Made by a program: the position numbers and the translations under genes. From Pedobacter sp. (GTDB lineage Bacteria > Bacteroidota > Bacteroidia > Sphingobacteriales > Sphingobacteriaceae): a stretch of DNA of 21,649 nt. Position 1 is the stretch's first letter; every line of letters begins with the position of its first letter. Below, one piece after another: positions 1-7,721 of this stretch. The stretch spans positions 1-21,649 of the forward strand of contig SEDG01000023.1 in the NCBI GenBank assembly GCA_004295885.1, written 5' to 3'. The notes beneath the pieces were generated by a model that saw nothing but the letters and a program-made list of their open reading frames with translations, ran no database searches and had not been told where the DNA came from.

Positions 1-471
1 AGGCAACAGCAGTTAGATTTATTGACTGTGCCAAACACTGCAATGGCAGTTGCCATAGATTTAGGCGAATGGAACGATATTCATCCGCTGAATAAACAGG
101 ATGTAGGAAAACGCTTGGCACTACAGGCGCAGCGTTTGGTTTATGGAGACACTAAAACTGTAAGTTCCGGGCCAATATTCAAAGAAGCAAAATTAGAAAA
201 GAATAAAATAACCATCAGTTTTAATCATATCGGTGGAGGTTTAATCTCAAAAGGAGCAAAAGAACTAAAATGTTTCGCTGTTGCTGGCGCAGATAAAAAA
301 TATTACTGGGCAAATGCTCAAATCGTTAACAATAAAGTTGTGGTCTGGAGTAAAGATGTTCAAAATCCTGTTTCTGTGCGTTATGCTTGGGCCGATAATC
401 CAGAAGGTGCTAATTTGTATAATGAAGCAAATTTGCCAGCATCACCATTTGAAACCAAGGTTGGTTTGTAA
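1..471 (+). CDS. Sialate O-acetylesterase-family esterase, C-terminal part (start outside window)
   Basis: The reading frame is open from the first base and stops at 469-471, so this is the 3' end of a longer gene. The visible stretch reads RQQQLDLLTVPNTAMAVAID and then LGEWNDIHPLNKQDVGKRLA. This is the characteristic end of the SGNH-fold catalytic domain of sialate 9-O-acetylesterase-like enzymes (SASA family); the DIHP aspartate and histidine match the catalytic Asp-x-x-His block. About 100 residues of beta-rich C-terminal domain follow. Family members are secreted and remove acetyl groups from sugars. Next to a GH10 xylanase operon the likely substrate is acetylated xylan rather than sialic acid; that is inference from context. 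The TTG at 22 is an internal codon, not a start. The gene converges on the xylanase operon. Confidence 0.85.
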   Translation, partial: RQQQLDLLTVPNTAMAVAIDLGEWNDIHPLNKQDVGKRLALQAQRLVYGDTKTVSSGPIFKEAKLEKNKITISFNHIGGGLISKGAKELKCFAVAGADKKYYWANAQIVNNKVVVWSKDVQNPVSVRYAWADNPEGANLYNEANLPASPFETKVGL

Positions 472-485
472 AATCTAATCGCCAG

Positions 486-603
486 GTCATTGCGAGGATC
501 GATTTTTCATCGTCCGAAGCAATCTCATTCATAGACTGGTTAATGTGAATCGCTTTAAGATTGCTTTCCCGAATTGTCGGGACGAGCTGTTCCTCGCAAT
601 GAC
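486..603. repeat. Nested palindromic intergenic repeat (GTCATTGCGAGGA type)
   Basis: The ends are perfect 13-bp inverted copies, GTCATTGCGAGGA at 486-498 and TCCTCGCAATGAC at 591-603. Inside lies a second arm pair, GAAGCAATCT near 516-525 against AGATTGCTTTC near 558-568, with one bulged base. A small hairpin TCCCGA/TCGGGA sits near 567-582. The whole element can fold into a branched stem. Repeats of this kind are scattered between genes in many Pedobacter-like genomes. It lies just after the esterase stop in a convergent intergenic space, so it may also end transcription. Confidence 0.8.
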
Positions 604-975
604 GAATCTGTGCTCAGCATAATTTCATTGAGTTTAATTTGAAAACGAATGTCAGTAATCTTTGGAATGGGCAGTCCTACTATCCGTAATACTGCGAAGA
701 GCCGTATTTTACTTCTATCAGGTTTAATTAACAAAGCTAGTAGTACTTGGTATGATTTGCTACTTAACAACCTTAAATAGCTGCTGCAACCTATGTTAAC
801 TAAACCTTATTGCAGCTAACACGAACCCAATGTATTGTCGATAAACTGGCGTTGAAAACATTGGGTGAAGTAAAGCGGAAAGAAGGGCAGAACTATCCTA
901 TTATTTGCAGTATTTGCTTTTCAAATTATTTCTAAAAGACTCTCGTCCAATCCCAATTGCTTAGCGATTTGAGCA
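604..975. other. Intergenic stretch with inverted repeats, no convincing gene
   Basis: No frame gives a recognisable complete protein. What can be seen is a perfect 9-bp inverted repeat, ACCCAATGT at 825-833 and ACATTGGGT at 858-866, and a second pair, GCTGCAA near 784-790 and TTGCAGC near 809-815. On the minus strand a short open frame ends at 921-923 and reads QIAKQLGLDESLLEII; it runs through the terminator sequence and could be a chance frame or the decayed tail of a gene. The 71-codon minus-strand frame at 555-770 runs into the palindromic repeat and looks spurious. The stretch may hold a structured RNA or an old mobile-element remnant; nothing here decides it. Confidence 0.4.
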
Positions 976-1009
976 TAAAAAAGCGGCAAGTTATAAAAAC
1001 CTGCCGCCA
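976..1009 (-). terminator. Rho-independent terminator of the xylanase operon
   Basis: Read on the minus strand, GGCGGCAGG, a short A/T loop and CTTGCCGCC-like arm GCCGC are followed directly by six T residues. The core stem is GCGGCA paired with TGCCGC (plus-strand arms 983-988 and 1002-1007). It lies about 50 bp after the xylanase stop codon, the expected place for the end of the susC-susD-GH10 transcript. Confidence 0.75.
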
Positions 1010-1058
1010 TACTAACCAAATTTATCTTTATGAGGGTTTACTTGTAATGCTTATTTTG

Positions 1059-2753
1059 TTAGTTGACTCCATTACTTTGTAGACCTTGTTTAAAACCTGC
1101 ATAAGCTGGTTTTTTGGCGAAATCCTTGTTGTATAACAATGGATAATCTAACTTATCAGCAGCAATATTTGTGGTTGTATTTAACCAACTTGTGGTATCA
1201 TCAACACCCCAGATTGTTATTCCGCCACGTTGTGACTCTGGTACATATTTTAAGTAGGTGGCCACCACGAATTTGTACATCGCCGCTTGCAATCGTAAAT
1301 CATAAGCTGATGCTTTATAACCAATAGCTGGATTTGCGCCACCTGGATTAATCCTAATATCAAACTCCGATATCCTAACTTTTAAGCCTGTTGCAGCTAA
1401 TTTTTGCATCATGTTGATAATATTCGCATAGGGCGTAGAAAGAAGCATGTGCATCTGCGTGCCAACACCCGTAATGCCTGCATTTGCCGCTTTTAATTCT
1501 TTAGCTAAGGCTACAAATGCATCTAATTTAGTGGTACTGCTTTCTAAATTATAGTCGTTCATGTATAAATCTGCAGTTGGATCAGCAGCTTTAGCATATT
1601 GAAAGGCTTTGGCGGCATAATCTCTACCCAAATAGTTTTGCCAAACAAAAATATCTGTTTTGGTACCTGCAGGCGTATTTGTGTTGTTTCTCAATTCGCC
1701 AGCATCGCTAAATGGTTCATTAAGTACATCCCAAGCTTTGATTTTGCCTTTATATCTACCCAAAACAGTTTCAATGTGTGTTTTCATAGCATTATCTACA
1801 ATTGCAATTACAGCAGCGCCTGTTGGTGGCGGCACAATAGATGCATCCATTATGCTTACGTCATCTAAATAAAGTGTATTTGCAACTCCTCCCAAATCAA
1901 AGGCTAATTGAATGGCGGTTACGCCTGCAGGAACCGTATAGTCGTAAGAAATTTTAGCGTAGCTGGTTGTTACAGCTTTACCTCCTTGGTAGTCGATCGA
2001 CCCAGCGGTTGCGCCTAAAAATGCTCTCACTTCAAACTGAACACTTTGTGCGGCCGTTCCTTTAATAAAATAAGATATGGTATATTTTTTACCTGCAGTT
2101 ACAGGGATTTGCGCTTTGGTTACAATTTGAGTGTTGTAGTTTTGGCCGCCGGCAGGTACATTTACTTGCAAAGCTTTTGCGCCAGAGTTGGTGTTAGCAG
2201 TAGTGCTAACAAATTGTCCAGCTCCATTTAAAACAGACCATCCATCAGCAGGCTCAGCAGTCGTTCCAACTGTAGTTGTTTCAAAACCAGGATTTACAGC
2301 AAGATTGCTTGCTCCGCCACCGCTACTTCCACCACCAATTAATCCATTGTAATATGAAGCACGTTGCTGAGAGTGCCAAACTAAAGTATGACCAAAAACT
2401 TGAATGCCAGCTGCTGTTGCTAAGTTTAAAAAAGCATCTGAAGTTGTAAAATCATAGGTTCCGTCAGCTTTAACAATCGAACTGTTTTTTAATTCATTGC
2501 CAAAGGTGATTGCATTTGCATCTCCTTTAATGGTTTCCCAATATTTGCTGTTTGCAGTAGATGATAATGGATATTCTGCTGCAATACCAATTGGAAAAGT
2601 TGCAAAACTTTTTAATGGTCCGGTAAAGTCGGTAAAGTTACCATCGTTTTCGAAACCTTGGTTCTGACTATCTTTTTTACAGCTCCCAAATATTGTAAGT
2701 GCAATTAATGCAGTACAATAAAATATGCTGTTTATTTTTATAATTTTTTTCAT
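1059..2753 (-). CDS. GH10 endo-1,4-beta-xylanase lipoprotein with CBM inserted in the catalytic domain
   Basis: This 564-residue protein should cut the xylan backbone at the cell surface. A lipoprotein signal ends in IFGSC with the acylated Cys at residue 25. The GH10 barrel starts near residue 52 (FPIGIAAEYP) and runs to HTLVWHSQ (122-129). It is then interrupted by a beta-sandwich of about 155 residues (149-306: NLAVNPGFE at the start, LYLDDVSI at the end) typical of CBM4/9-type xylan-binding modules. The barrel resumes near 310. The acid/base Glu is E346 in WDVLNEP, the nucleophile is E463 in VRISEFDIR, and the late IWGVDD segment (514-519) is present. Insertion of CBMs at this point is known from gut Bacteroidota GH10 enzymes. 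The start lies 12 nt after the susD-like stop, so it is the last gene of the operon. It looks intact and active. Confidence 0.95.
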   Translation of the reverse strand: MKKIIKINSIFYCTALIALTIFGSCKKDSQNQGFENDGNFTDFTGPLKSFATFPIGIAAEYPLSSTANSKYWETIKGDANAITFGNELKNSSIVKADGTYDFTTSDAFLNLATAAGIQVFGHTLVWHSQQRASYYNGLIGGGSSGGGASNLAVNPGFETTTVGTTAEPADGWSVLNGAGQFVSTTANTNSGAKALQVNVPAGGQNYNTQIVTKAQIPVTAGKKYTISYFIKGTAAQSVQFEVRAFLGATAGSIDYQGGKAVTTSYAKISYDYTVPAGVTAIQLAFDLGGVANTLYLDDVSIMDASIVPPPTGAAVIAIVDNAMKTHIETVLGRYKGKIKAWDVLNEPFSDAGELRNNTNTPAGTKTDIFVWQNYLGRDYAAKAFQYAKAADPTADLYMNDYNLESSTTKLDAFVALAKELKAANAGITGVGTQMHMLLSTPYANIINMMQKLAATGLKVRISEFDIRINPGGANPAIGYKASAYDLRLQAAMYKFVVATYLKYVPESQRGGITIWGVDDTTSWLNTTTNIAADKLDYPLLYNKDFAKKPAYAGFKQGLQSNGVN

Positions 2754-2765
2754 GATAAGTTAATC

Positions 2766-4161
2766 TTAATAGCCTGGATTTTGTGGAAACTGACCCTTGT
2801 TTGTTAACAAGTCTAGTTGTGATGCTGAAGGTATTGGTCTCAAGACATGGAAATCTTTAATGTTTGGCGCAGCCAATGCATTAAATAATTTTGCTCTTTC
2901 TACCAAGGTTTTGGTTCTCACTAAATCAAACCATCTTGTCATTTCACCATACATTTCTCTTGTACGTTCTTCTAAAATGAAGTTTAAGTTGATAACACCG
3001 GCGCTAACCTGTAAAGCTGCTGCAGCTGTAGTGTTTTGCAATGGCGTGTTAGCAGCCCTAAATGCTGCACGTGTTTTTAACACATTAATTGCGGTTGCTG
3101 CATCATTTGGCCTATTTAATTTCAAGGCTGCTTCTGCAGCAATTAAATAAGTCTCACCTAAGCGCATTAAAATAATTGGCCTATCAGAGGCATCGTTGAA
3201 ATGAAGCTTAGTTTTGTCCATGAATTTCGTCATTGTAGGGAACCATTCCACATCATATTGAGATGGTGCAATGATTACGCCTTTGAATGCTTGTCTTTCC
3301 GCAACACTTACTTCACGTCCTGGCATCCAAATAGCCGGGTCAACACCTTTTACTGGCGTAACGGCAACACCATTTCTTGTAGCTACGAAAGCTGCAGTGG
3401 TAGATTGTACATTGTTATCTGCTGTTGATGGCAGATTCATTGCCCATTCCTTTTGGAAAGTTCCATCATATCTTGCGTCATCAGTCATATTGCTGAATGC
3501 CCCATAAGTGTACGCAGTTGGTCTAAATCTACGGTAAGGTCTGCCGTTGATTTGATCTCTCGCCACTAGCTGAGCATTTACAACTGGTGCACCTGGAATA
3601 CCTTCATTTACGTTACGGGTAAGGGTATAGAAAGCGGTGAAATAACAATTTAATCTATTCTCTTTATTTCCTCCTGCTGGTGCGGTAGTGCACATCACCG
3701 AAGGTTTGCACCAATAAGAAATAATAAAAAGCACGTAGAAACTTTGCTTCTCCTAATAACTGGTTTTTTACAGCGTCTGAAACACTAGCTTGTGGTCCGA
3801 ACTCTAATACGCCATTTAAGTTATTAATAGGTATATAACTATTGTCCCATACTCCCTGAATTGTACCATTTTGTGGTGTAATGTTGGTGTAACTGTGAAA
3901 GTCTAAACCTCCATCTCCACCTCTTACCACCTCATCTGTGCCTGCCACTTGTGATGAAGTAAAACCTTCGCTACCCCAAAAGAACCTTGTAGTTGCATAA
4001 GATGCATTTAGACCAGCTTGTAAGCCGTCCGCTGTTAAAAAATATTCAGGTCCGATGTTGGAACGGTATTCAGATTCTAATACTTTCTTACAGCTAATTG
4101 GTGCCATGGCTGCAATTGCTAAACCAACCCAACCAAGTTTTAAATTTTTATATATTTTCAT
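2766..4161 (-). pseudogene. SusD-like glycan-binding lipoprotein, broken by internal deletion and frameshift
   Basis: Two frames together make one SusD/RagB-family gene. The upstream frame (4161 down to about 3690) gives a lipoprotein signal with Cys24 in PISC, the N-terminal SusD region, and the conserved AKFLRAFYYFLLVQTFGDV at 139-157, then goes out of frame and stops after TSRRK. The second frame resumes near 3689 at TTAPAGGNKEN and carries the rest, including RYDGTFQKEW, LRLGETYLIAAEAALK and the family ending LRPIPSASQLDLL...PQNPGY. The two parts add up to about 464 residues, whereas SusD proteins are usually about 500-620, and the segment normally following FGDV (TPR-rich helices) is missing. 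So a deletion of roughly 100 or more residues seems to have joined the two parts out of frame. The protein normally caps the SusC pore and binds the glycan. The gene lies 23 nt after susC. An assembly error is possible. Confidence 0.85.
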
Positions 4162-4184
4162 TTTCTTTAATTCTATCTATTAAA

Positions 4185-7100
4185 TTAAAATTTAGCATTT
4201 ATGCCAAATATAAATTGACGAGTTGATGGTAAATCTAAGCCCACGGTAATTGCACGAGCATTTACTGCATTCGTTCCAATGGCTCCACCAAAACCTGTTC
4301 CTTCAGGATCAACACCCAAACCAGATTTTACGAATGGAGAATAGACTATAAATGGATTGTTTGCAGTTGCATAAAGCCTAAGGCTTCCCAAACCTAATTT
4401 ACCAGCAATTGCTGGAGAAAAATTATAGCCAAGGTTAATGCTGCGGATTTTAACAAAAGAACCATCATAATATCCTAAAGTAGAAGAGTAAGGTAAATTG
4501 GTTGCTCCACCAGCTGGCCTAGGGAAAGCGTTAGTTGGATTAGTTGGCGTCCAATAATCTACTTTTACTTGGTTCACCCTGCCATTTAAGAAGGCGAAAT
4601 AACCATTGTTACCTCCGTCAGTTGTAAGATAAGGTGCAACGATTTTATTGCCTAGCCTAGAAAATGCTACTGCAGATAGATCAAAACCTTTATAGGTGAA
4701 TCGTTGTGTCATTCCTAAAACAACTTTTGGTTGGAAAGTGCCTATAATACTTCTGTCGGCATCAGTAAGTGCGCCATCATTATTTAGGTCTGCGATTTTG
4801 ATTTGACCAGGAGTTGCACCATATCTGGCCGCGTCTACAGCCTCAGCAGTTTGCCAAATTCCAGCTTTCGTATAATCATAAATTACGTTGACAGGCTGAC
4901 CAACAAACCATCCATTACCCACATCTTGTGTTGTAGTTGCATCAGCAAGGCGAACAATTTTTTCACGGTTTATAGCGAAGTTAAAGTCTGTTGCCCAAGT
5001 AAACCCTTTTGTATCTTTGGAAGCAATGTTTAGCGAGCTGATGTTAAATTCGATACCTTTTCCGCTAGTAGACGCTGCATTGGTATAATAGCTTGTTGCT
5101 CCATTACTCCTTGGTAATTGTTTGTTGATAATTAAATCATCTGTATTTTGTTTGTAAACATCTACCGAACCACTAATACGATTGTTTAAAATCGCAAAAT
5201 CCAAACCGATGTTTAATTGCTTAGTACTTTCCCATTTCAAGTCTACATTTGCCAAACTGCCAATGTAATAACCCTGCACATTTTGTGCACCATAATCATA
5301 ACGGTTAGATTGTAATGAACCCCTTGTTGCATCAGTTGGGATTGATGGGTTACCGGTTACACCGTAAGAAGCTCTTAATTTCAAGTTAGAAAATGTTTTC
5401 TGGCTTTTCATGAAATCTTCGTTAGTGATATTCCATCCAATAGCTGCTGCAGGGTAATTTAAGTAATGGTTGATAGGGAATACCGACGAACCATCACGTC
5501 TTACCGTGAAAGTTGCCAAGTAACGATCTTTATAAGCGTAATTTACCCTTGCCATGAAAGATTGTAGGCCACCTTTAGAAAAACCTCCTGCTCCGCCATC
5601 TACGGCAGTAATGGTTTGTGCTAAGAAGAAATTGTAATATTGAACTGCTTCACTTGGGAAACCAACACCGTTAAATGCGTTGCTGAAACCGCGATCACGT
5701 TGTACACTATACAATCCTGTAAAGTCAATTTTATGATCTTTAGCTATTGTTTTGCTGTAAGTCACAATGTTCTCCATTAATAAAGTGTAGGCTTCGTTAT
5801 TCGATACACTTGCTGTTGCCTGCGCATTGGAGGTTGCATCTGGTCTAATAATGGTTTTAGGTCCTGAGAAGGTTCCTCTATTTTCTTGTCTGAAATCTAG
5901 TCCTAAGTTGAGTTTATATTTTAATCCGTCTATGATACTCACTTCTCCGTATAGCACATTATTTGTTCTTAATCTTCTAGTACGGTCAACAATGTTCTCT
6001 CTGTCGCTTAGCGTAAGCGGATTGGCTGTAGCTGTGGCATCAACAGTGCCTTCTTGTGGAAATAGATACATGCTGCCATCAGCATTGTATGCTGGAGCCA
6101 GCGGAGTGATACGCATGGTAGCATATAAAGGATTAACACCTGCGCCATTACCGTATGTTAATGTGTTTCTTGTGCTTAAACCTATTTTAATCCTTTTGCC
6201 TATCATTGCGTCAATGGTTGTATTTAATGCATAACGCTCAAAACCAATTCCTGTGACTACGCCGCCTTCGTTAAAATAGCCAGCAGAAATTCCATAGTTA
6301 ATTCCCTCACTGCCACCAGAAATGCCTAATTGCTGATTGGTTACAAAACCTTTTTTGTAAAGATAATCTTGCCAGTTTGTTGAGGTGCCATTTGCAATTC
6401 CTGCTAATTCTAATGGAGAATAGCCAGCACTGTATGCAGGAGATGCAGCATTTCTAAAGTCGACAAATTCTTGCCCACTGAATTGTTCATACTGATCTCT
6501 CACCTGACTTACGCCATAATATGAACTATATGTTAGTACTGGTTTTCCAACACGACCGCGTTTTGTGGTAATTAATATAACTCCGTTTGAGCCCCTGAAA
6601 CCGTAAATTGCAGTTGAAGAGGCGTCTTTAAGAATATCGATACTTGCGATATCATCATTGTTAATCTCGTTTACACTTCCTCCAAATGGAACTCCATCTA
6701 AAACGATTAAAGGATCACTTGTTCCGCTTAAAGAACGATTACCTCTAATTCTAATTTGACCGCCAGCACCCGGTCTTGAACTGTTTCTGGAAATGTCGAC
6801 ACCAGCAATACGTCCTTGTAGAGCGCTAATCGGGTTAGCGGCAGGCACTTCAAGCAATGCTTCTGCCTTAATTCCTGCTATCGAGCCAGTCACATCTGAT
6901 TTTTTTTGTTGACCGTAACCCACTACAACAACTTCATTTAAGTCTTTCGAATTGGGCGTTAAGGTAACATTGTAATTGGTCACTCCACTCTTAATCTCAA
7001 TTTCTTGCGATGGATAGCCAATAAAAGAAATGATTAGTGTTTTTTCATTTGAACCGGCGCTAATGGTAAACTCGCCACTAGCGTCTGTTACGGTTGCTTT

Positions 7101-7268
7101 TCCAGAAAGTTTTAATTTGACACCTGCTCCTGGCATCGGAAGATTTTTCTCGTCCAATACTTTTCCCTTTAAAACGGTTTGGGCAAAAAGCAAAGATGGT
7201 GTTAGGCCTATTAACAGTATTAGCATAGCTAAACTCTTAAACAGCATTTTTTGTCTAGGTTTTTTCAT
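4185..7268 (-). CDS. SusC/RagA-family TonB-dependent glycan transporter
   Basis: This 1027-residue outer-membrane transporter should import oligosaccharides, here probably xylo-oligosaccharides, using TonB energy. A signal peptide ends near LLFAQ (residue 30). A carboxypeptidase-regulatory-like domain spans about 32-103 (LKGKVLDE, ISFIGY). The TonB-box region DLNEVVVVGYG is at 109-119. The plug follows (SDVTGSIAGI, PISALQGRIAGVDI, IRIRGNRSL, LIVLDGVPFGG, ASSTAIYGFRGSNGVILITT) to about residue 237. The rest is the beta-barrel, ending in FIFGINAKF with the usual terminal Phe. Length and motifs are normal and no damage is visible. It is the first gene of the operon with the broken susD-like gene and the GH10 xylanase; the substrate is inferred from the latter. 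Confidence 0.95.
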   Translation of the reverse strand: MKKPRQKMLFKSLAMLILLIGLTPSLLFAQTVLKGKVLDEKNLPMPGAGVKLKLSGKATVTDASGEFTISAGSNEKTLIISFIGYPSQEIEIKSGVTNYNVTLTPNSKDLNEVVVVGYGQQKKSDVTGSIAGIKAEALLEVPAANPISALQGRIAGVDISRNSSRPGAGGQIRIRGNRSLSGTSDPLIVLDGVPFGGSVNEINNDDIASIDILKDASSTAIYGFRGSNGVILITTKRGRVGKPVLTYSSYYGVSQVRDQYEQFSGQEFVDFRNAASPAYSAGYSPLELAGIANGTSTNWQDYLYKKGFVTNQQLGISGGSEGINYGISAGYFNEGGVVTGIGFERYALNTTIDAMIGKRIKIGLSTRNTLTYGNGAGVNPLYATMRITPLAPAYNADGSMYLFPQEGTVDATATANPLTLSDRENIVDRTRRLRTNNVLYGEVSIIDGLKYKLNLGLDFRQENRGTFSGPKTIIRPDATSNAQATASVSNNEAYTLLMENIVTYSKTIAKDHKIDFTGLYSVQRDRGFSNAFNGVGFPSEAVQYYNFFLAQTITAVDGGAGGFSKGGLQSFMARVNYAYKDRYLATFTVRRDGSSVFPINHYLNYPAAAIGWNITNEDFMKSQKTFSNLKLRASYGVTGNPSIPTDATRGSLQSNRYDYGAQNVQGYYIGSLANVDLKWESTKQLNIGLDFAILNNRISGSVDVYKQNTDDLIINKQLPRSNGATSYYTNAASTSGKGIEFNISSLNIASKDTKGFTWATDFNFAINREKIVRLADATTTQDVGNGWFVGQPVNVIYDYTKAGIWQTAEAVDAARYGATPGQIKIADLNNDGALTDADRSIIGTFQPKVVLGMTQRFTYKGFDLSAVAFSRLGNKIVAPYLTTDGGNNGYFAFLNGRVNQVKVDYWTPTNPTNAFPRPAGGATNLPYSSTLGYYDGSFVKIRSINLGYNFSPAIAGKLGLGSLRLYATANNPFIVYSPFVKSGLGVDPEGTGFGGAIGTNAVNARAITVGLDLPSTRQFIFGINAKF

Positions 7269-7371
7269 ACAAGGTTTAATTTAATACGCAATGTTTTTAA
7301 CTGCCTTATCAAACCTTAAGTTTACTCTCTTAATTAATGAGGAGAAACACCTAAGGTATATTTGGTTAGGA

Positions 7372-7402
7372 TAAAAGTAGAAATTAAAAAATCAAATTGC
7401 AA
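7372..7402 (-). promoter_or_regulatory. Predicted promoter of the susC-susD-xylanase operon
   Basis: On the minus strand TACTTTTA (plus 7372-7379) matches 7 of 8 positions of the Bacteroidota -7 element TAnnTTTG. Exactly 20 nt upstream is a TTG (plus CAA, 7400-7402) suitable as the -33 element. The start codon of susC is about 100 nt downstream, leaving an untranslated leader. The -33 triplet lies inside the palindromic operator at 7398-7411. Short motifs in AT-rich DNA can arise by chance, so confidence is moderate. Confidence 0.45.
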
Positions 7403-7412
7403 CCGATTGCAT
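7397..7412. promoter_or_regulatory. LacI-family-type operator, near-perfect palindrome
   Basis: TTGCAACCGATTGCAT contains the 14-bp core TGCAACCGATTGCA, symmetrical except for one base pair, with a central CG. LacI/GalR-family regulators typically bind such CG-centred palindromes. It overlaps the predicted -33 element of the susC promoter, a position suited to repression. No LacI-type gene is in the window, so the regulator would be encoded elsewhere. Confidence 0.6.
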
Positions 7413-7472
7413 AAAATATTTTTATTTATTTTAGAAAAGCGCCTATTATCATTAAAATCGCCTTTTAATAGT

Positions 7473-7488
7473 TGTGTACCGATTGCAT
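7473..7488. promoter_or_regulatory. Second, partial copy of the LacI-type operator
   Basis: TGTGTACCGATTGCAT shares the 11-mer ACCGATTGCAT exactly with the operator at 7397, while the left half is degenerate. The two copies start 76 bp apart, about seven helical turns, so paired binding with looping is conceivable. It lies between the divergent susC and caspase genes and could affect either. Confidence 0.45.
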
Positions 7489-7721
7489 TTAGGAAAAATT
7501 AAACAGAAATTTTTATGTAAAATGCGTGAGTGTTCGTCTATGGACTATTAAATAAATGGTGTATTCGTATGATGAGCGTAAAGAAATGTCATCGTTCTTG
7601 CTTTAAGAAAATACCCAATAATAGGTATATAATAAGGTTTTATAAAAGTATACCTTGTATTGTCTTTCAAGTTCTTAAGTGCTTGATATTTAGAAGCTAT
7701 TTCAAGTAAATTCTTAACAAA
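7489..7721. other. AT-rich upstream region of the caspase gene with an inverted repeat
   Basis: There is no coding frame of note. AGGTATA at 7623-7629 and TATACCT at 7649-7655 form a perfect 7-bp inverted repeat with a 19-nt spacer, about 70 bp before the start codon at 7722. It could be a regulator site or a leader hairpin. I found no convincing TAnnTTTG promoter on the plus strand, though the operon promoter should be here. Confidence 0.35.

Noticed and set aside
555..770. 71-codon minus-strand open frame
   Set aside because: Its N-terminal half lies in the unexplained stretch and its C-terminal part is a translation of the palindromic repeat; no recognisable protein and no start signal.
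891..1009. Short minus-strand frame reading MAAGFYNLPLF then AQIAKQLGLDESLLEII
   Set aside because: It reads through the terminator hairpin of the xylanase operon and has only about 29 codons; it may be chance. Kept only as a remark in the intergenic entry.
5827..6234. 135-codon plus-strand frame inside the susC-like gene
   Set aside because: It is the antisense shadow of a clearly coding, conserved transporter gene and has no recognisable motifs.
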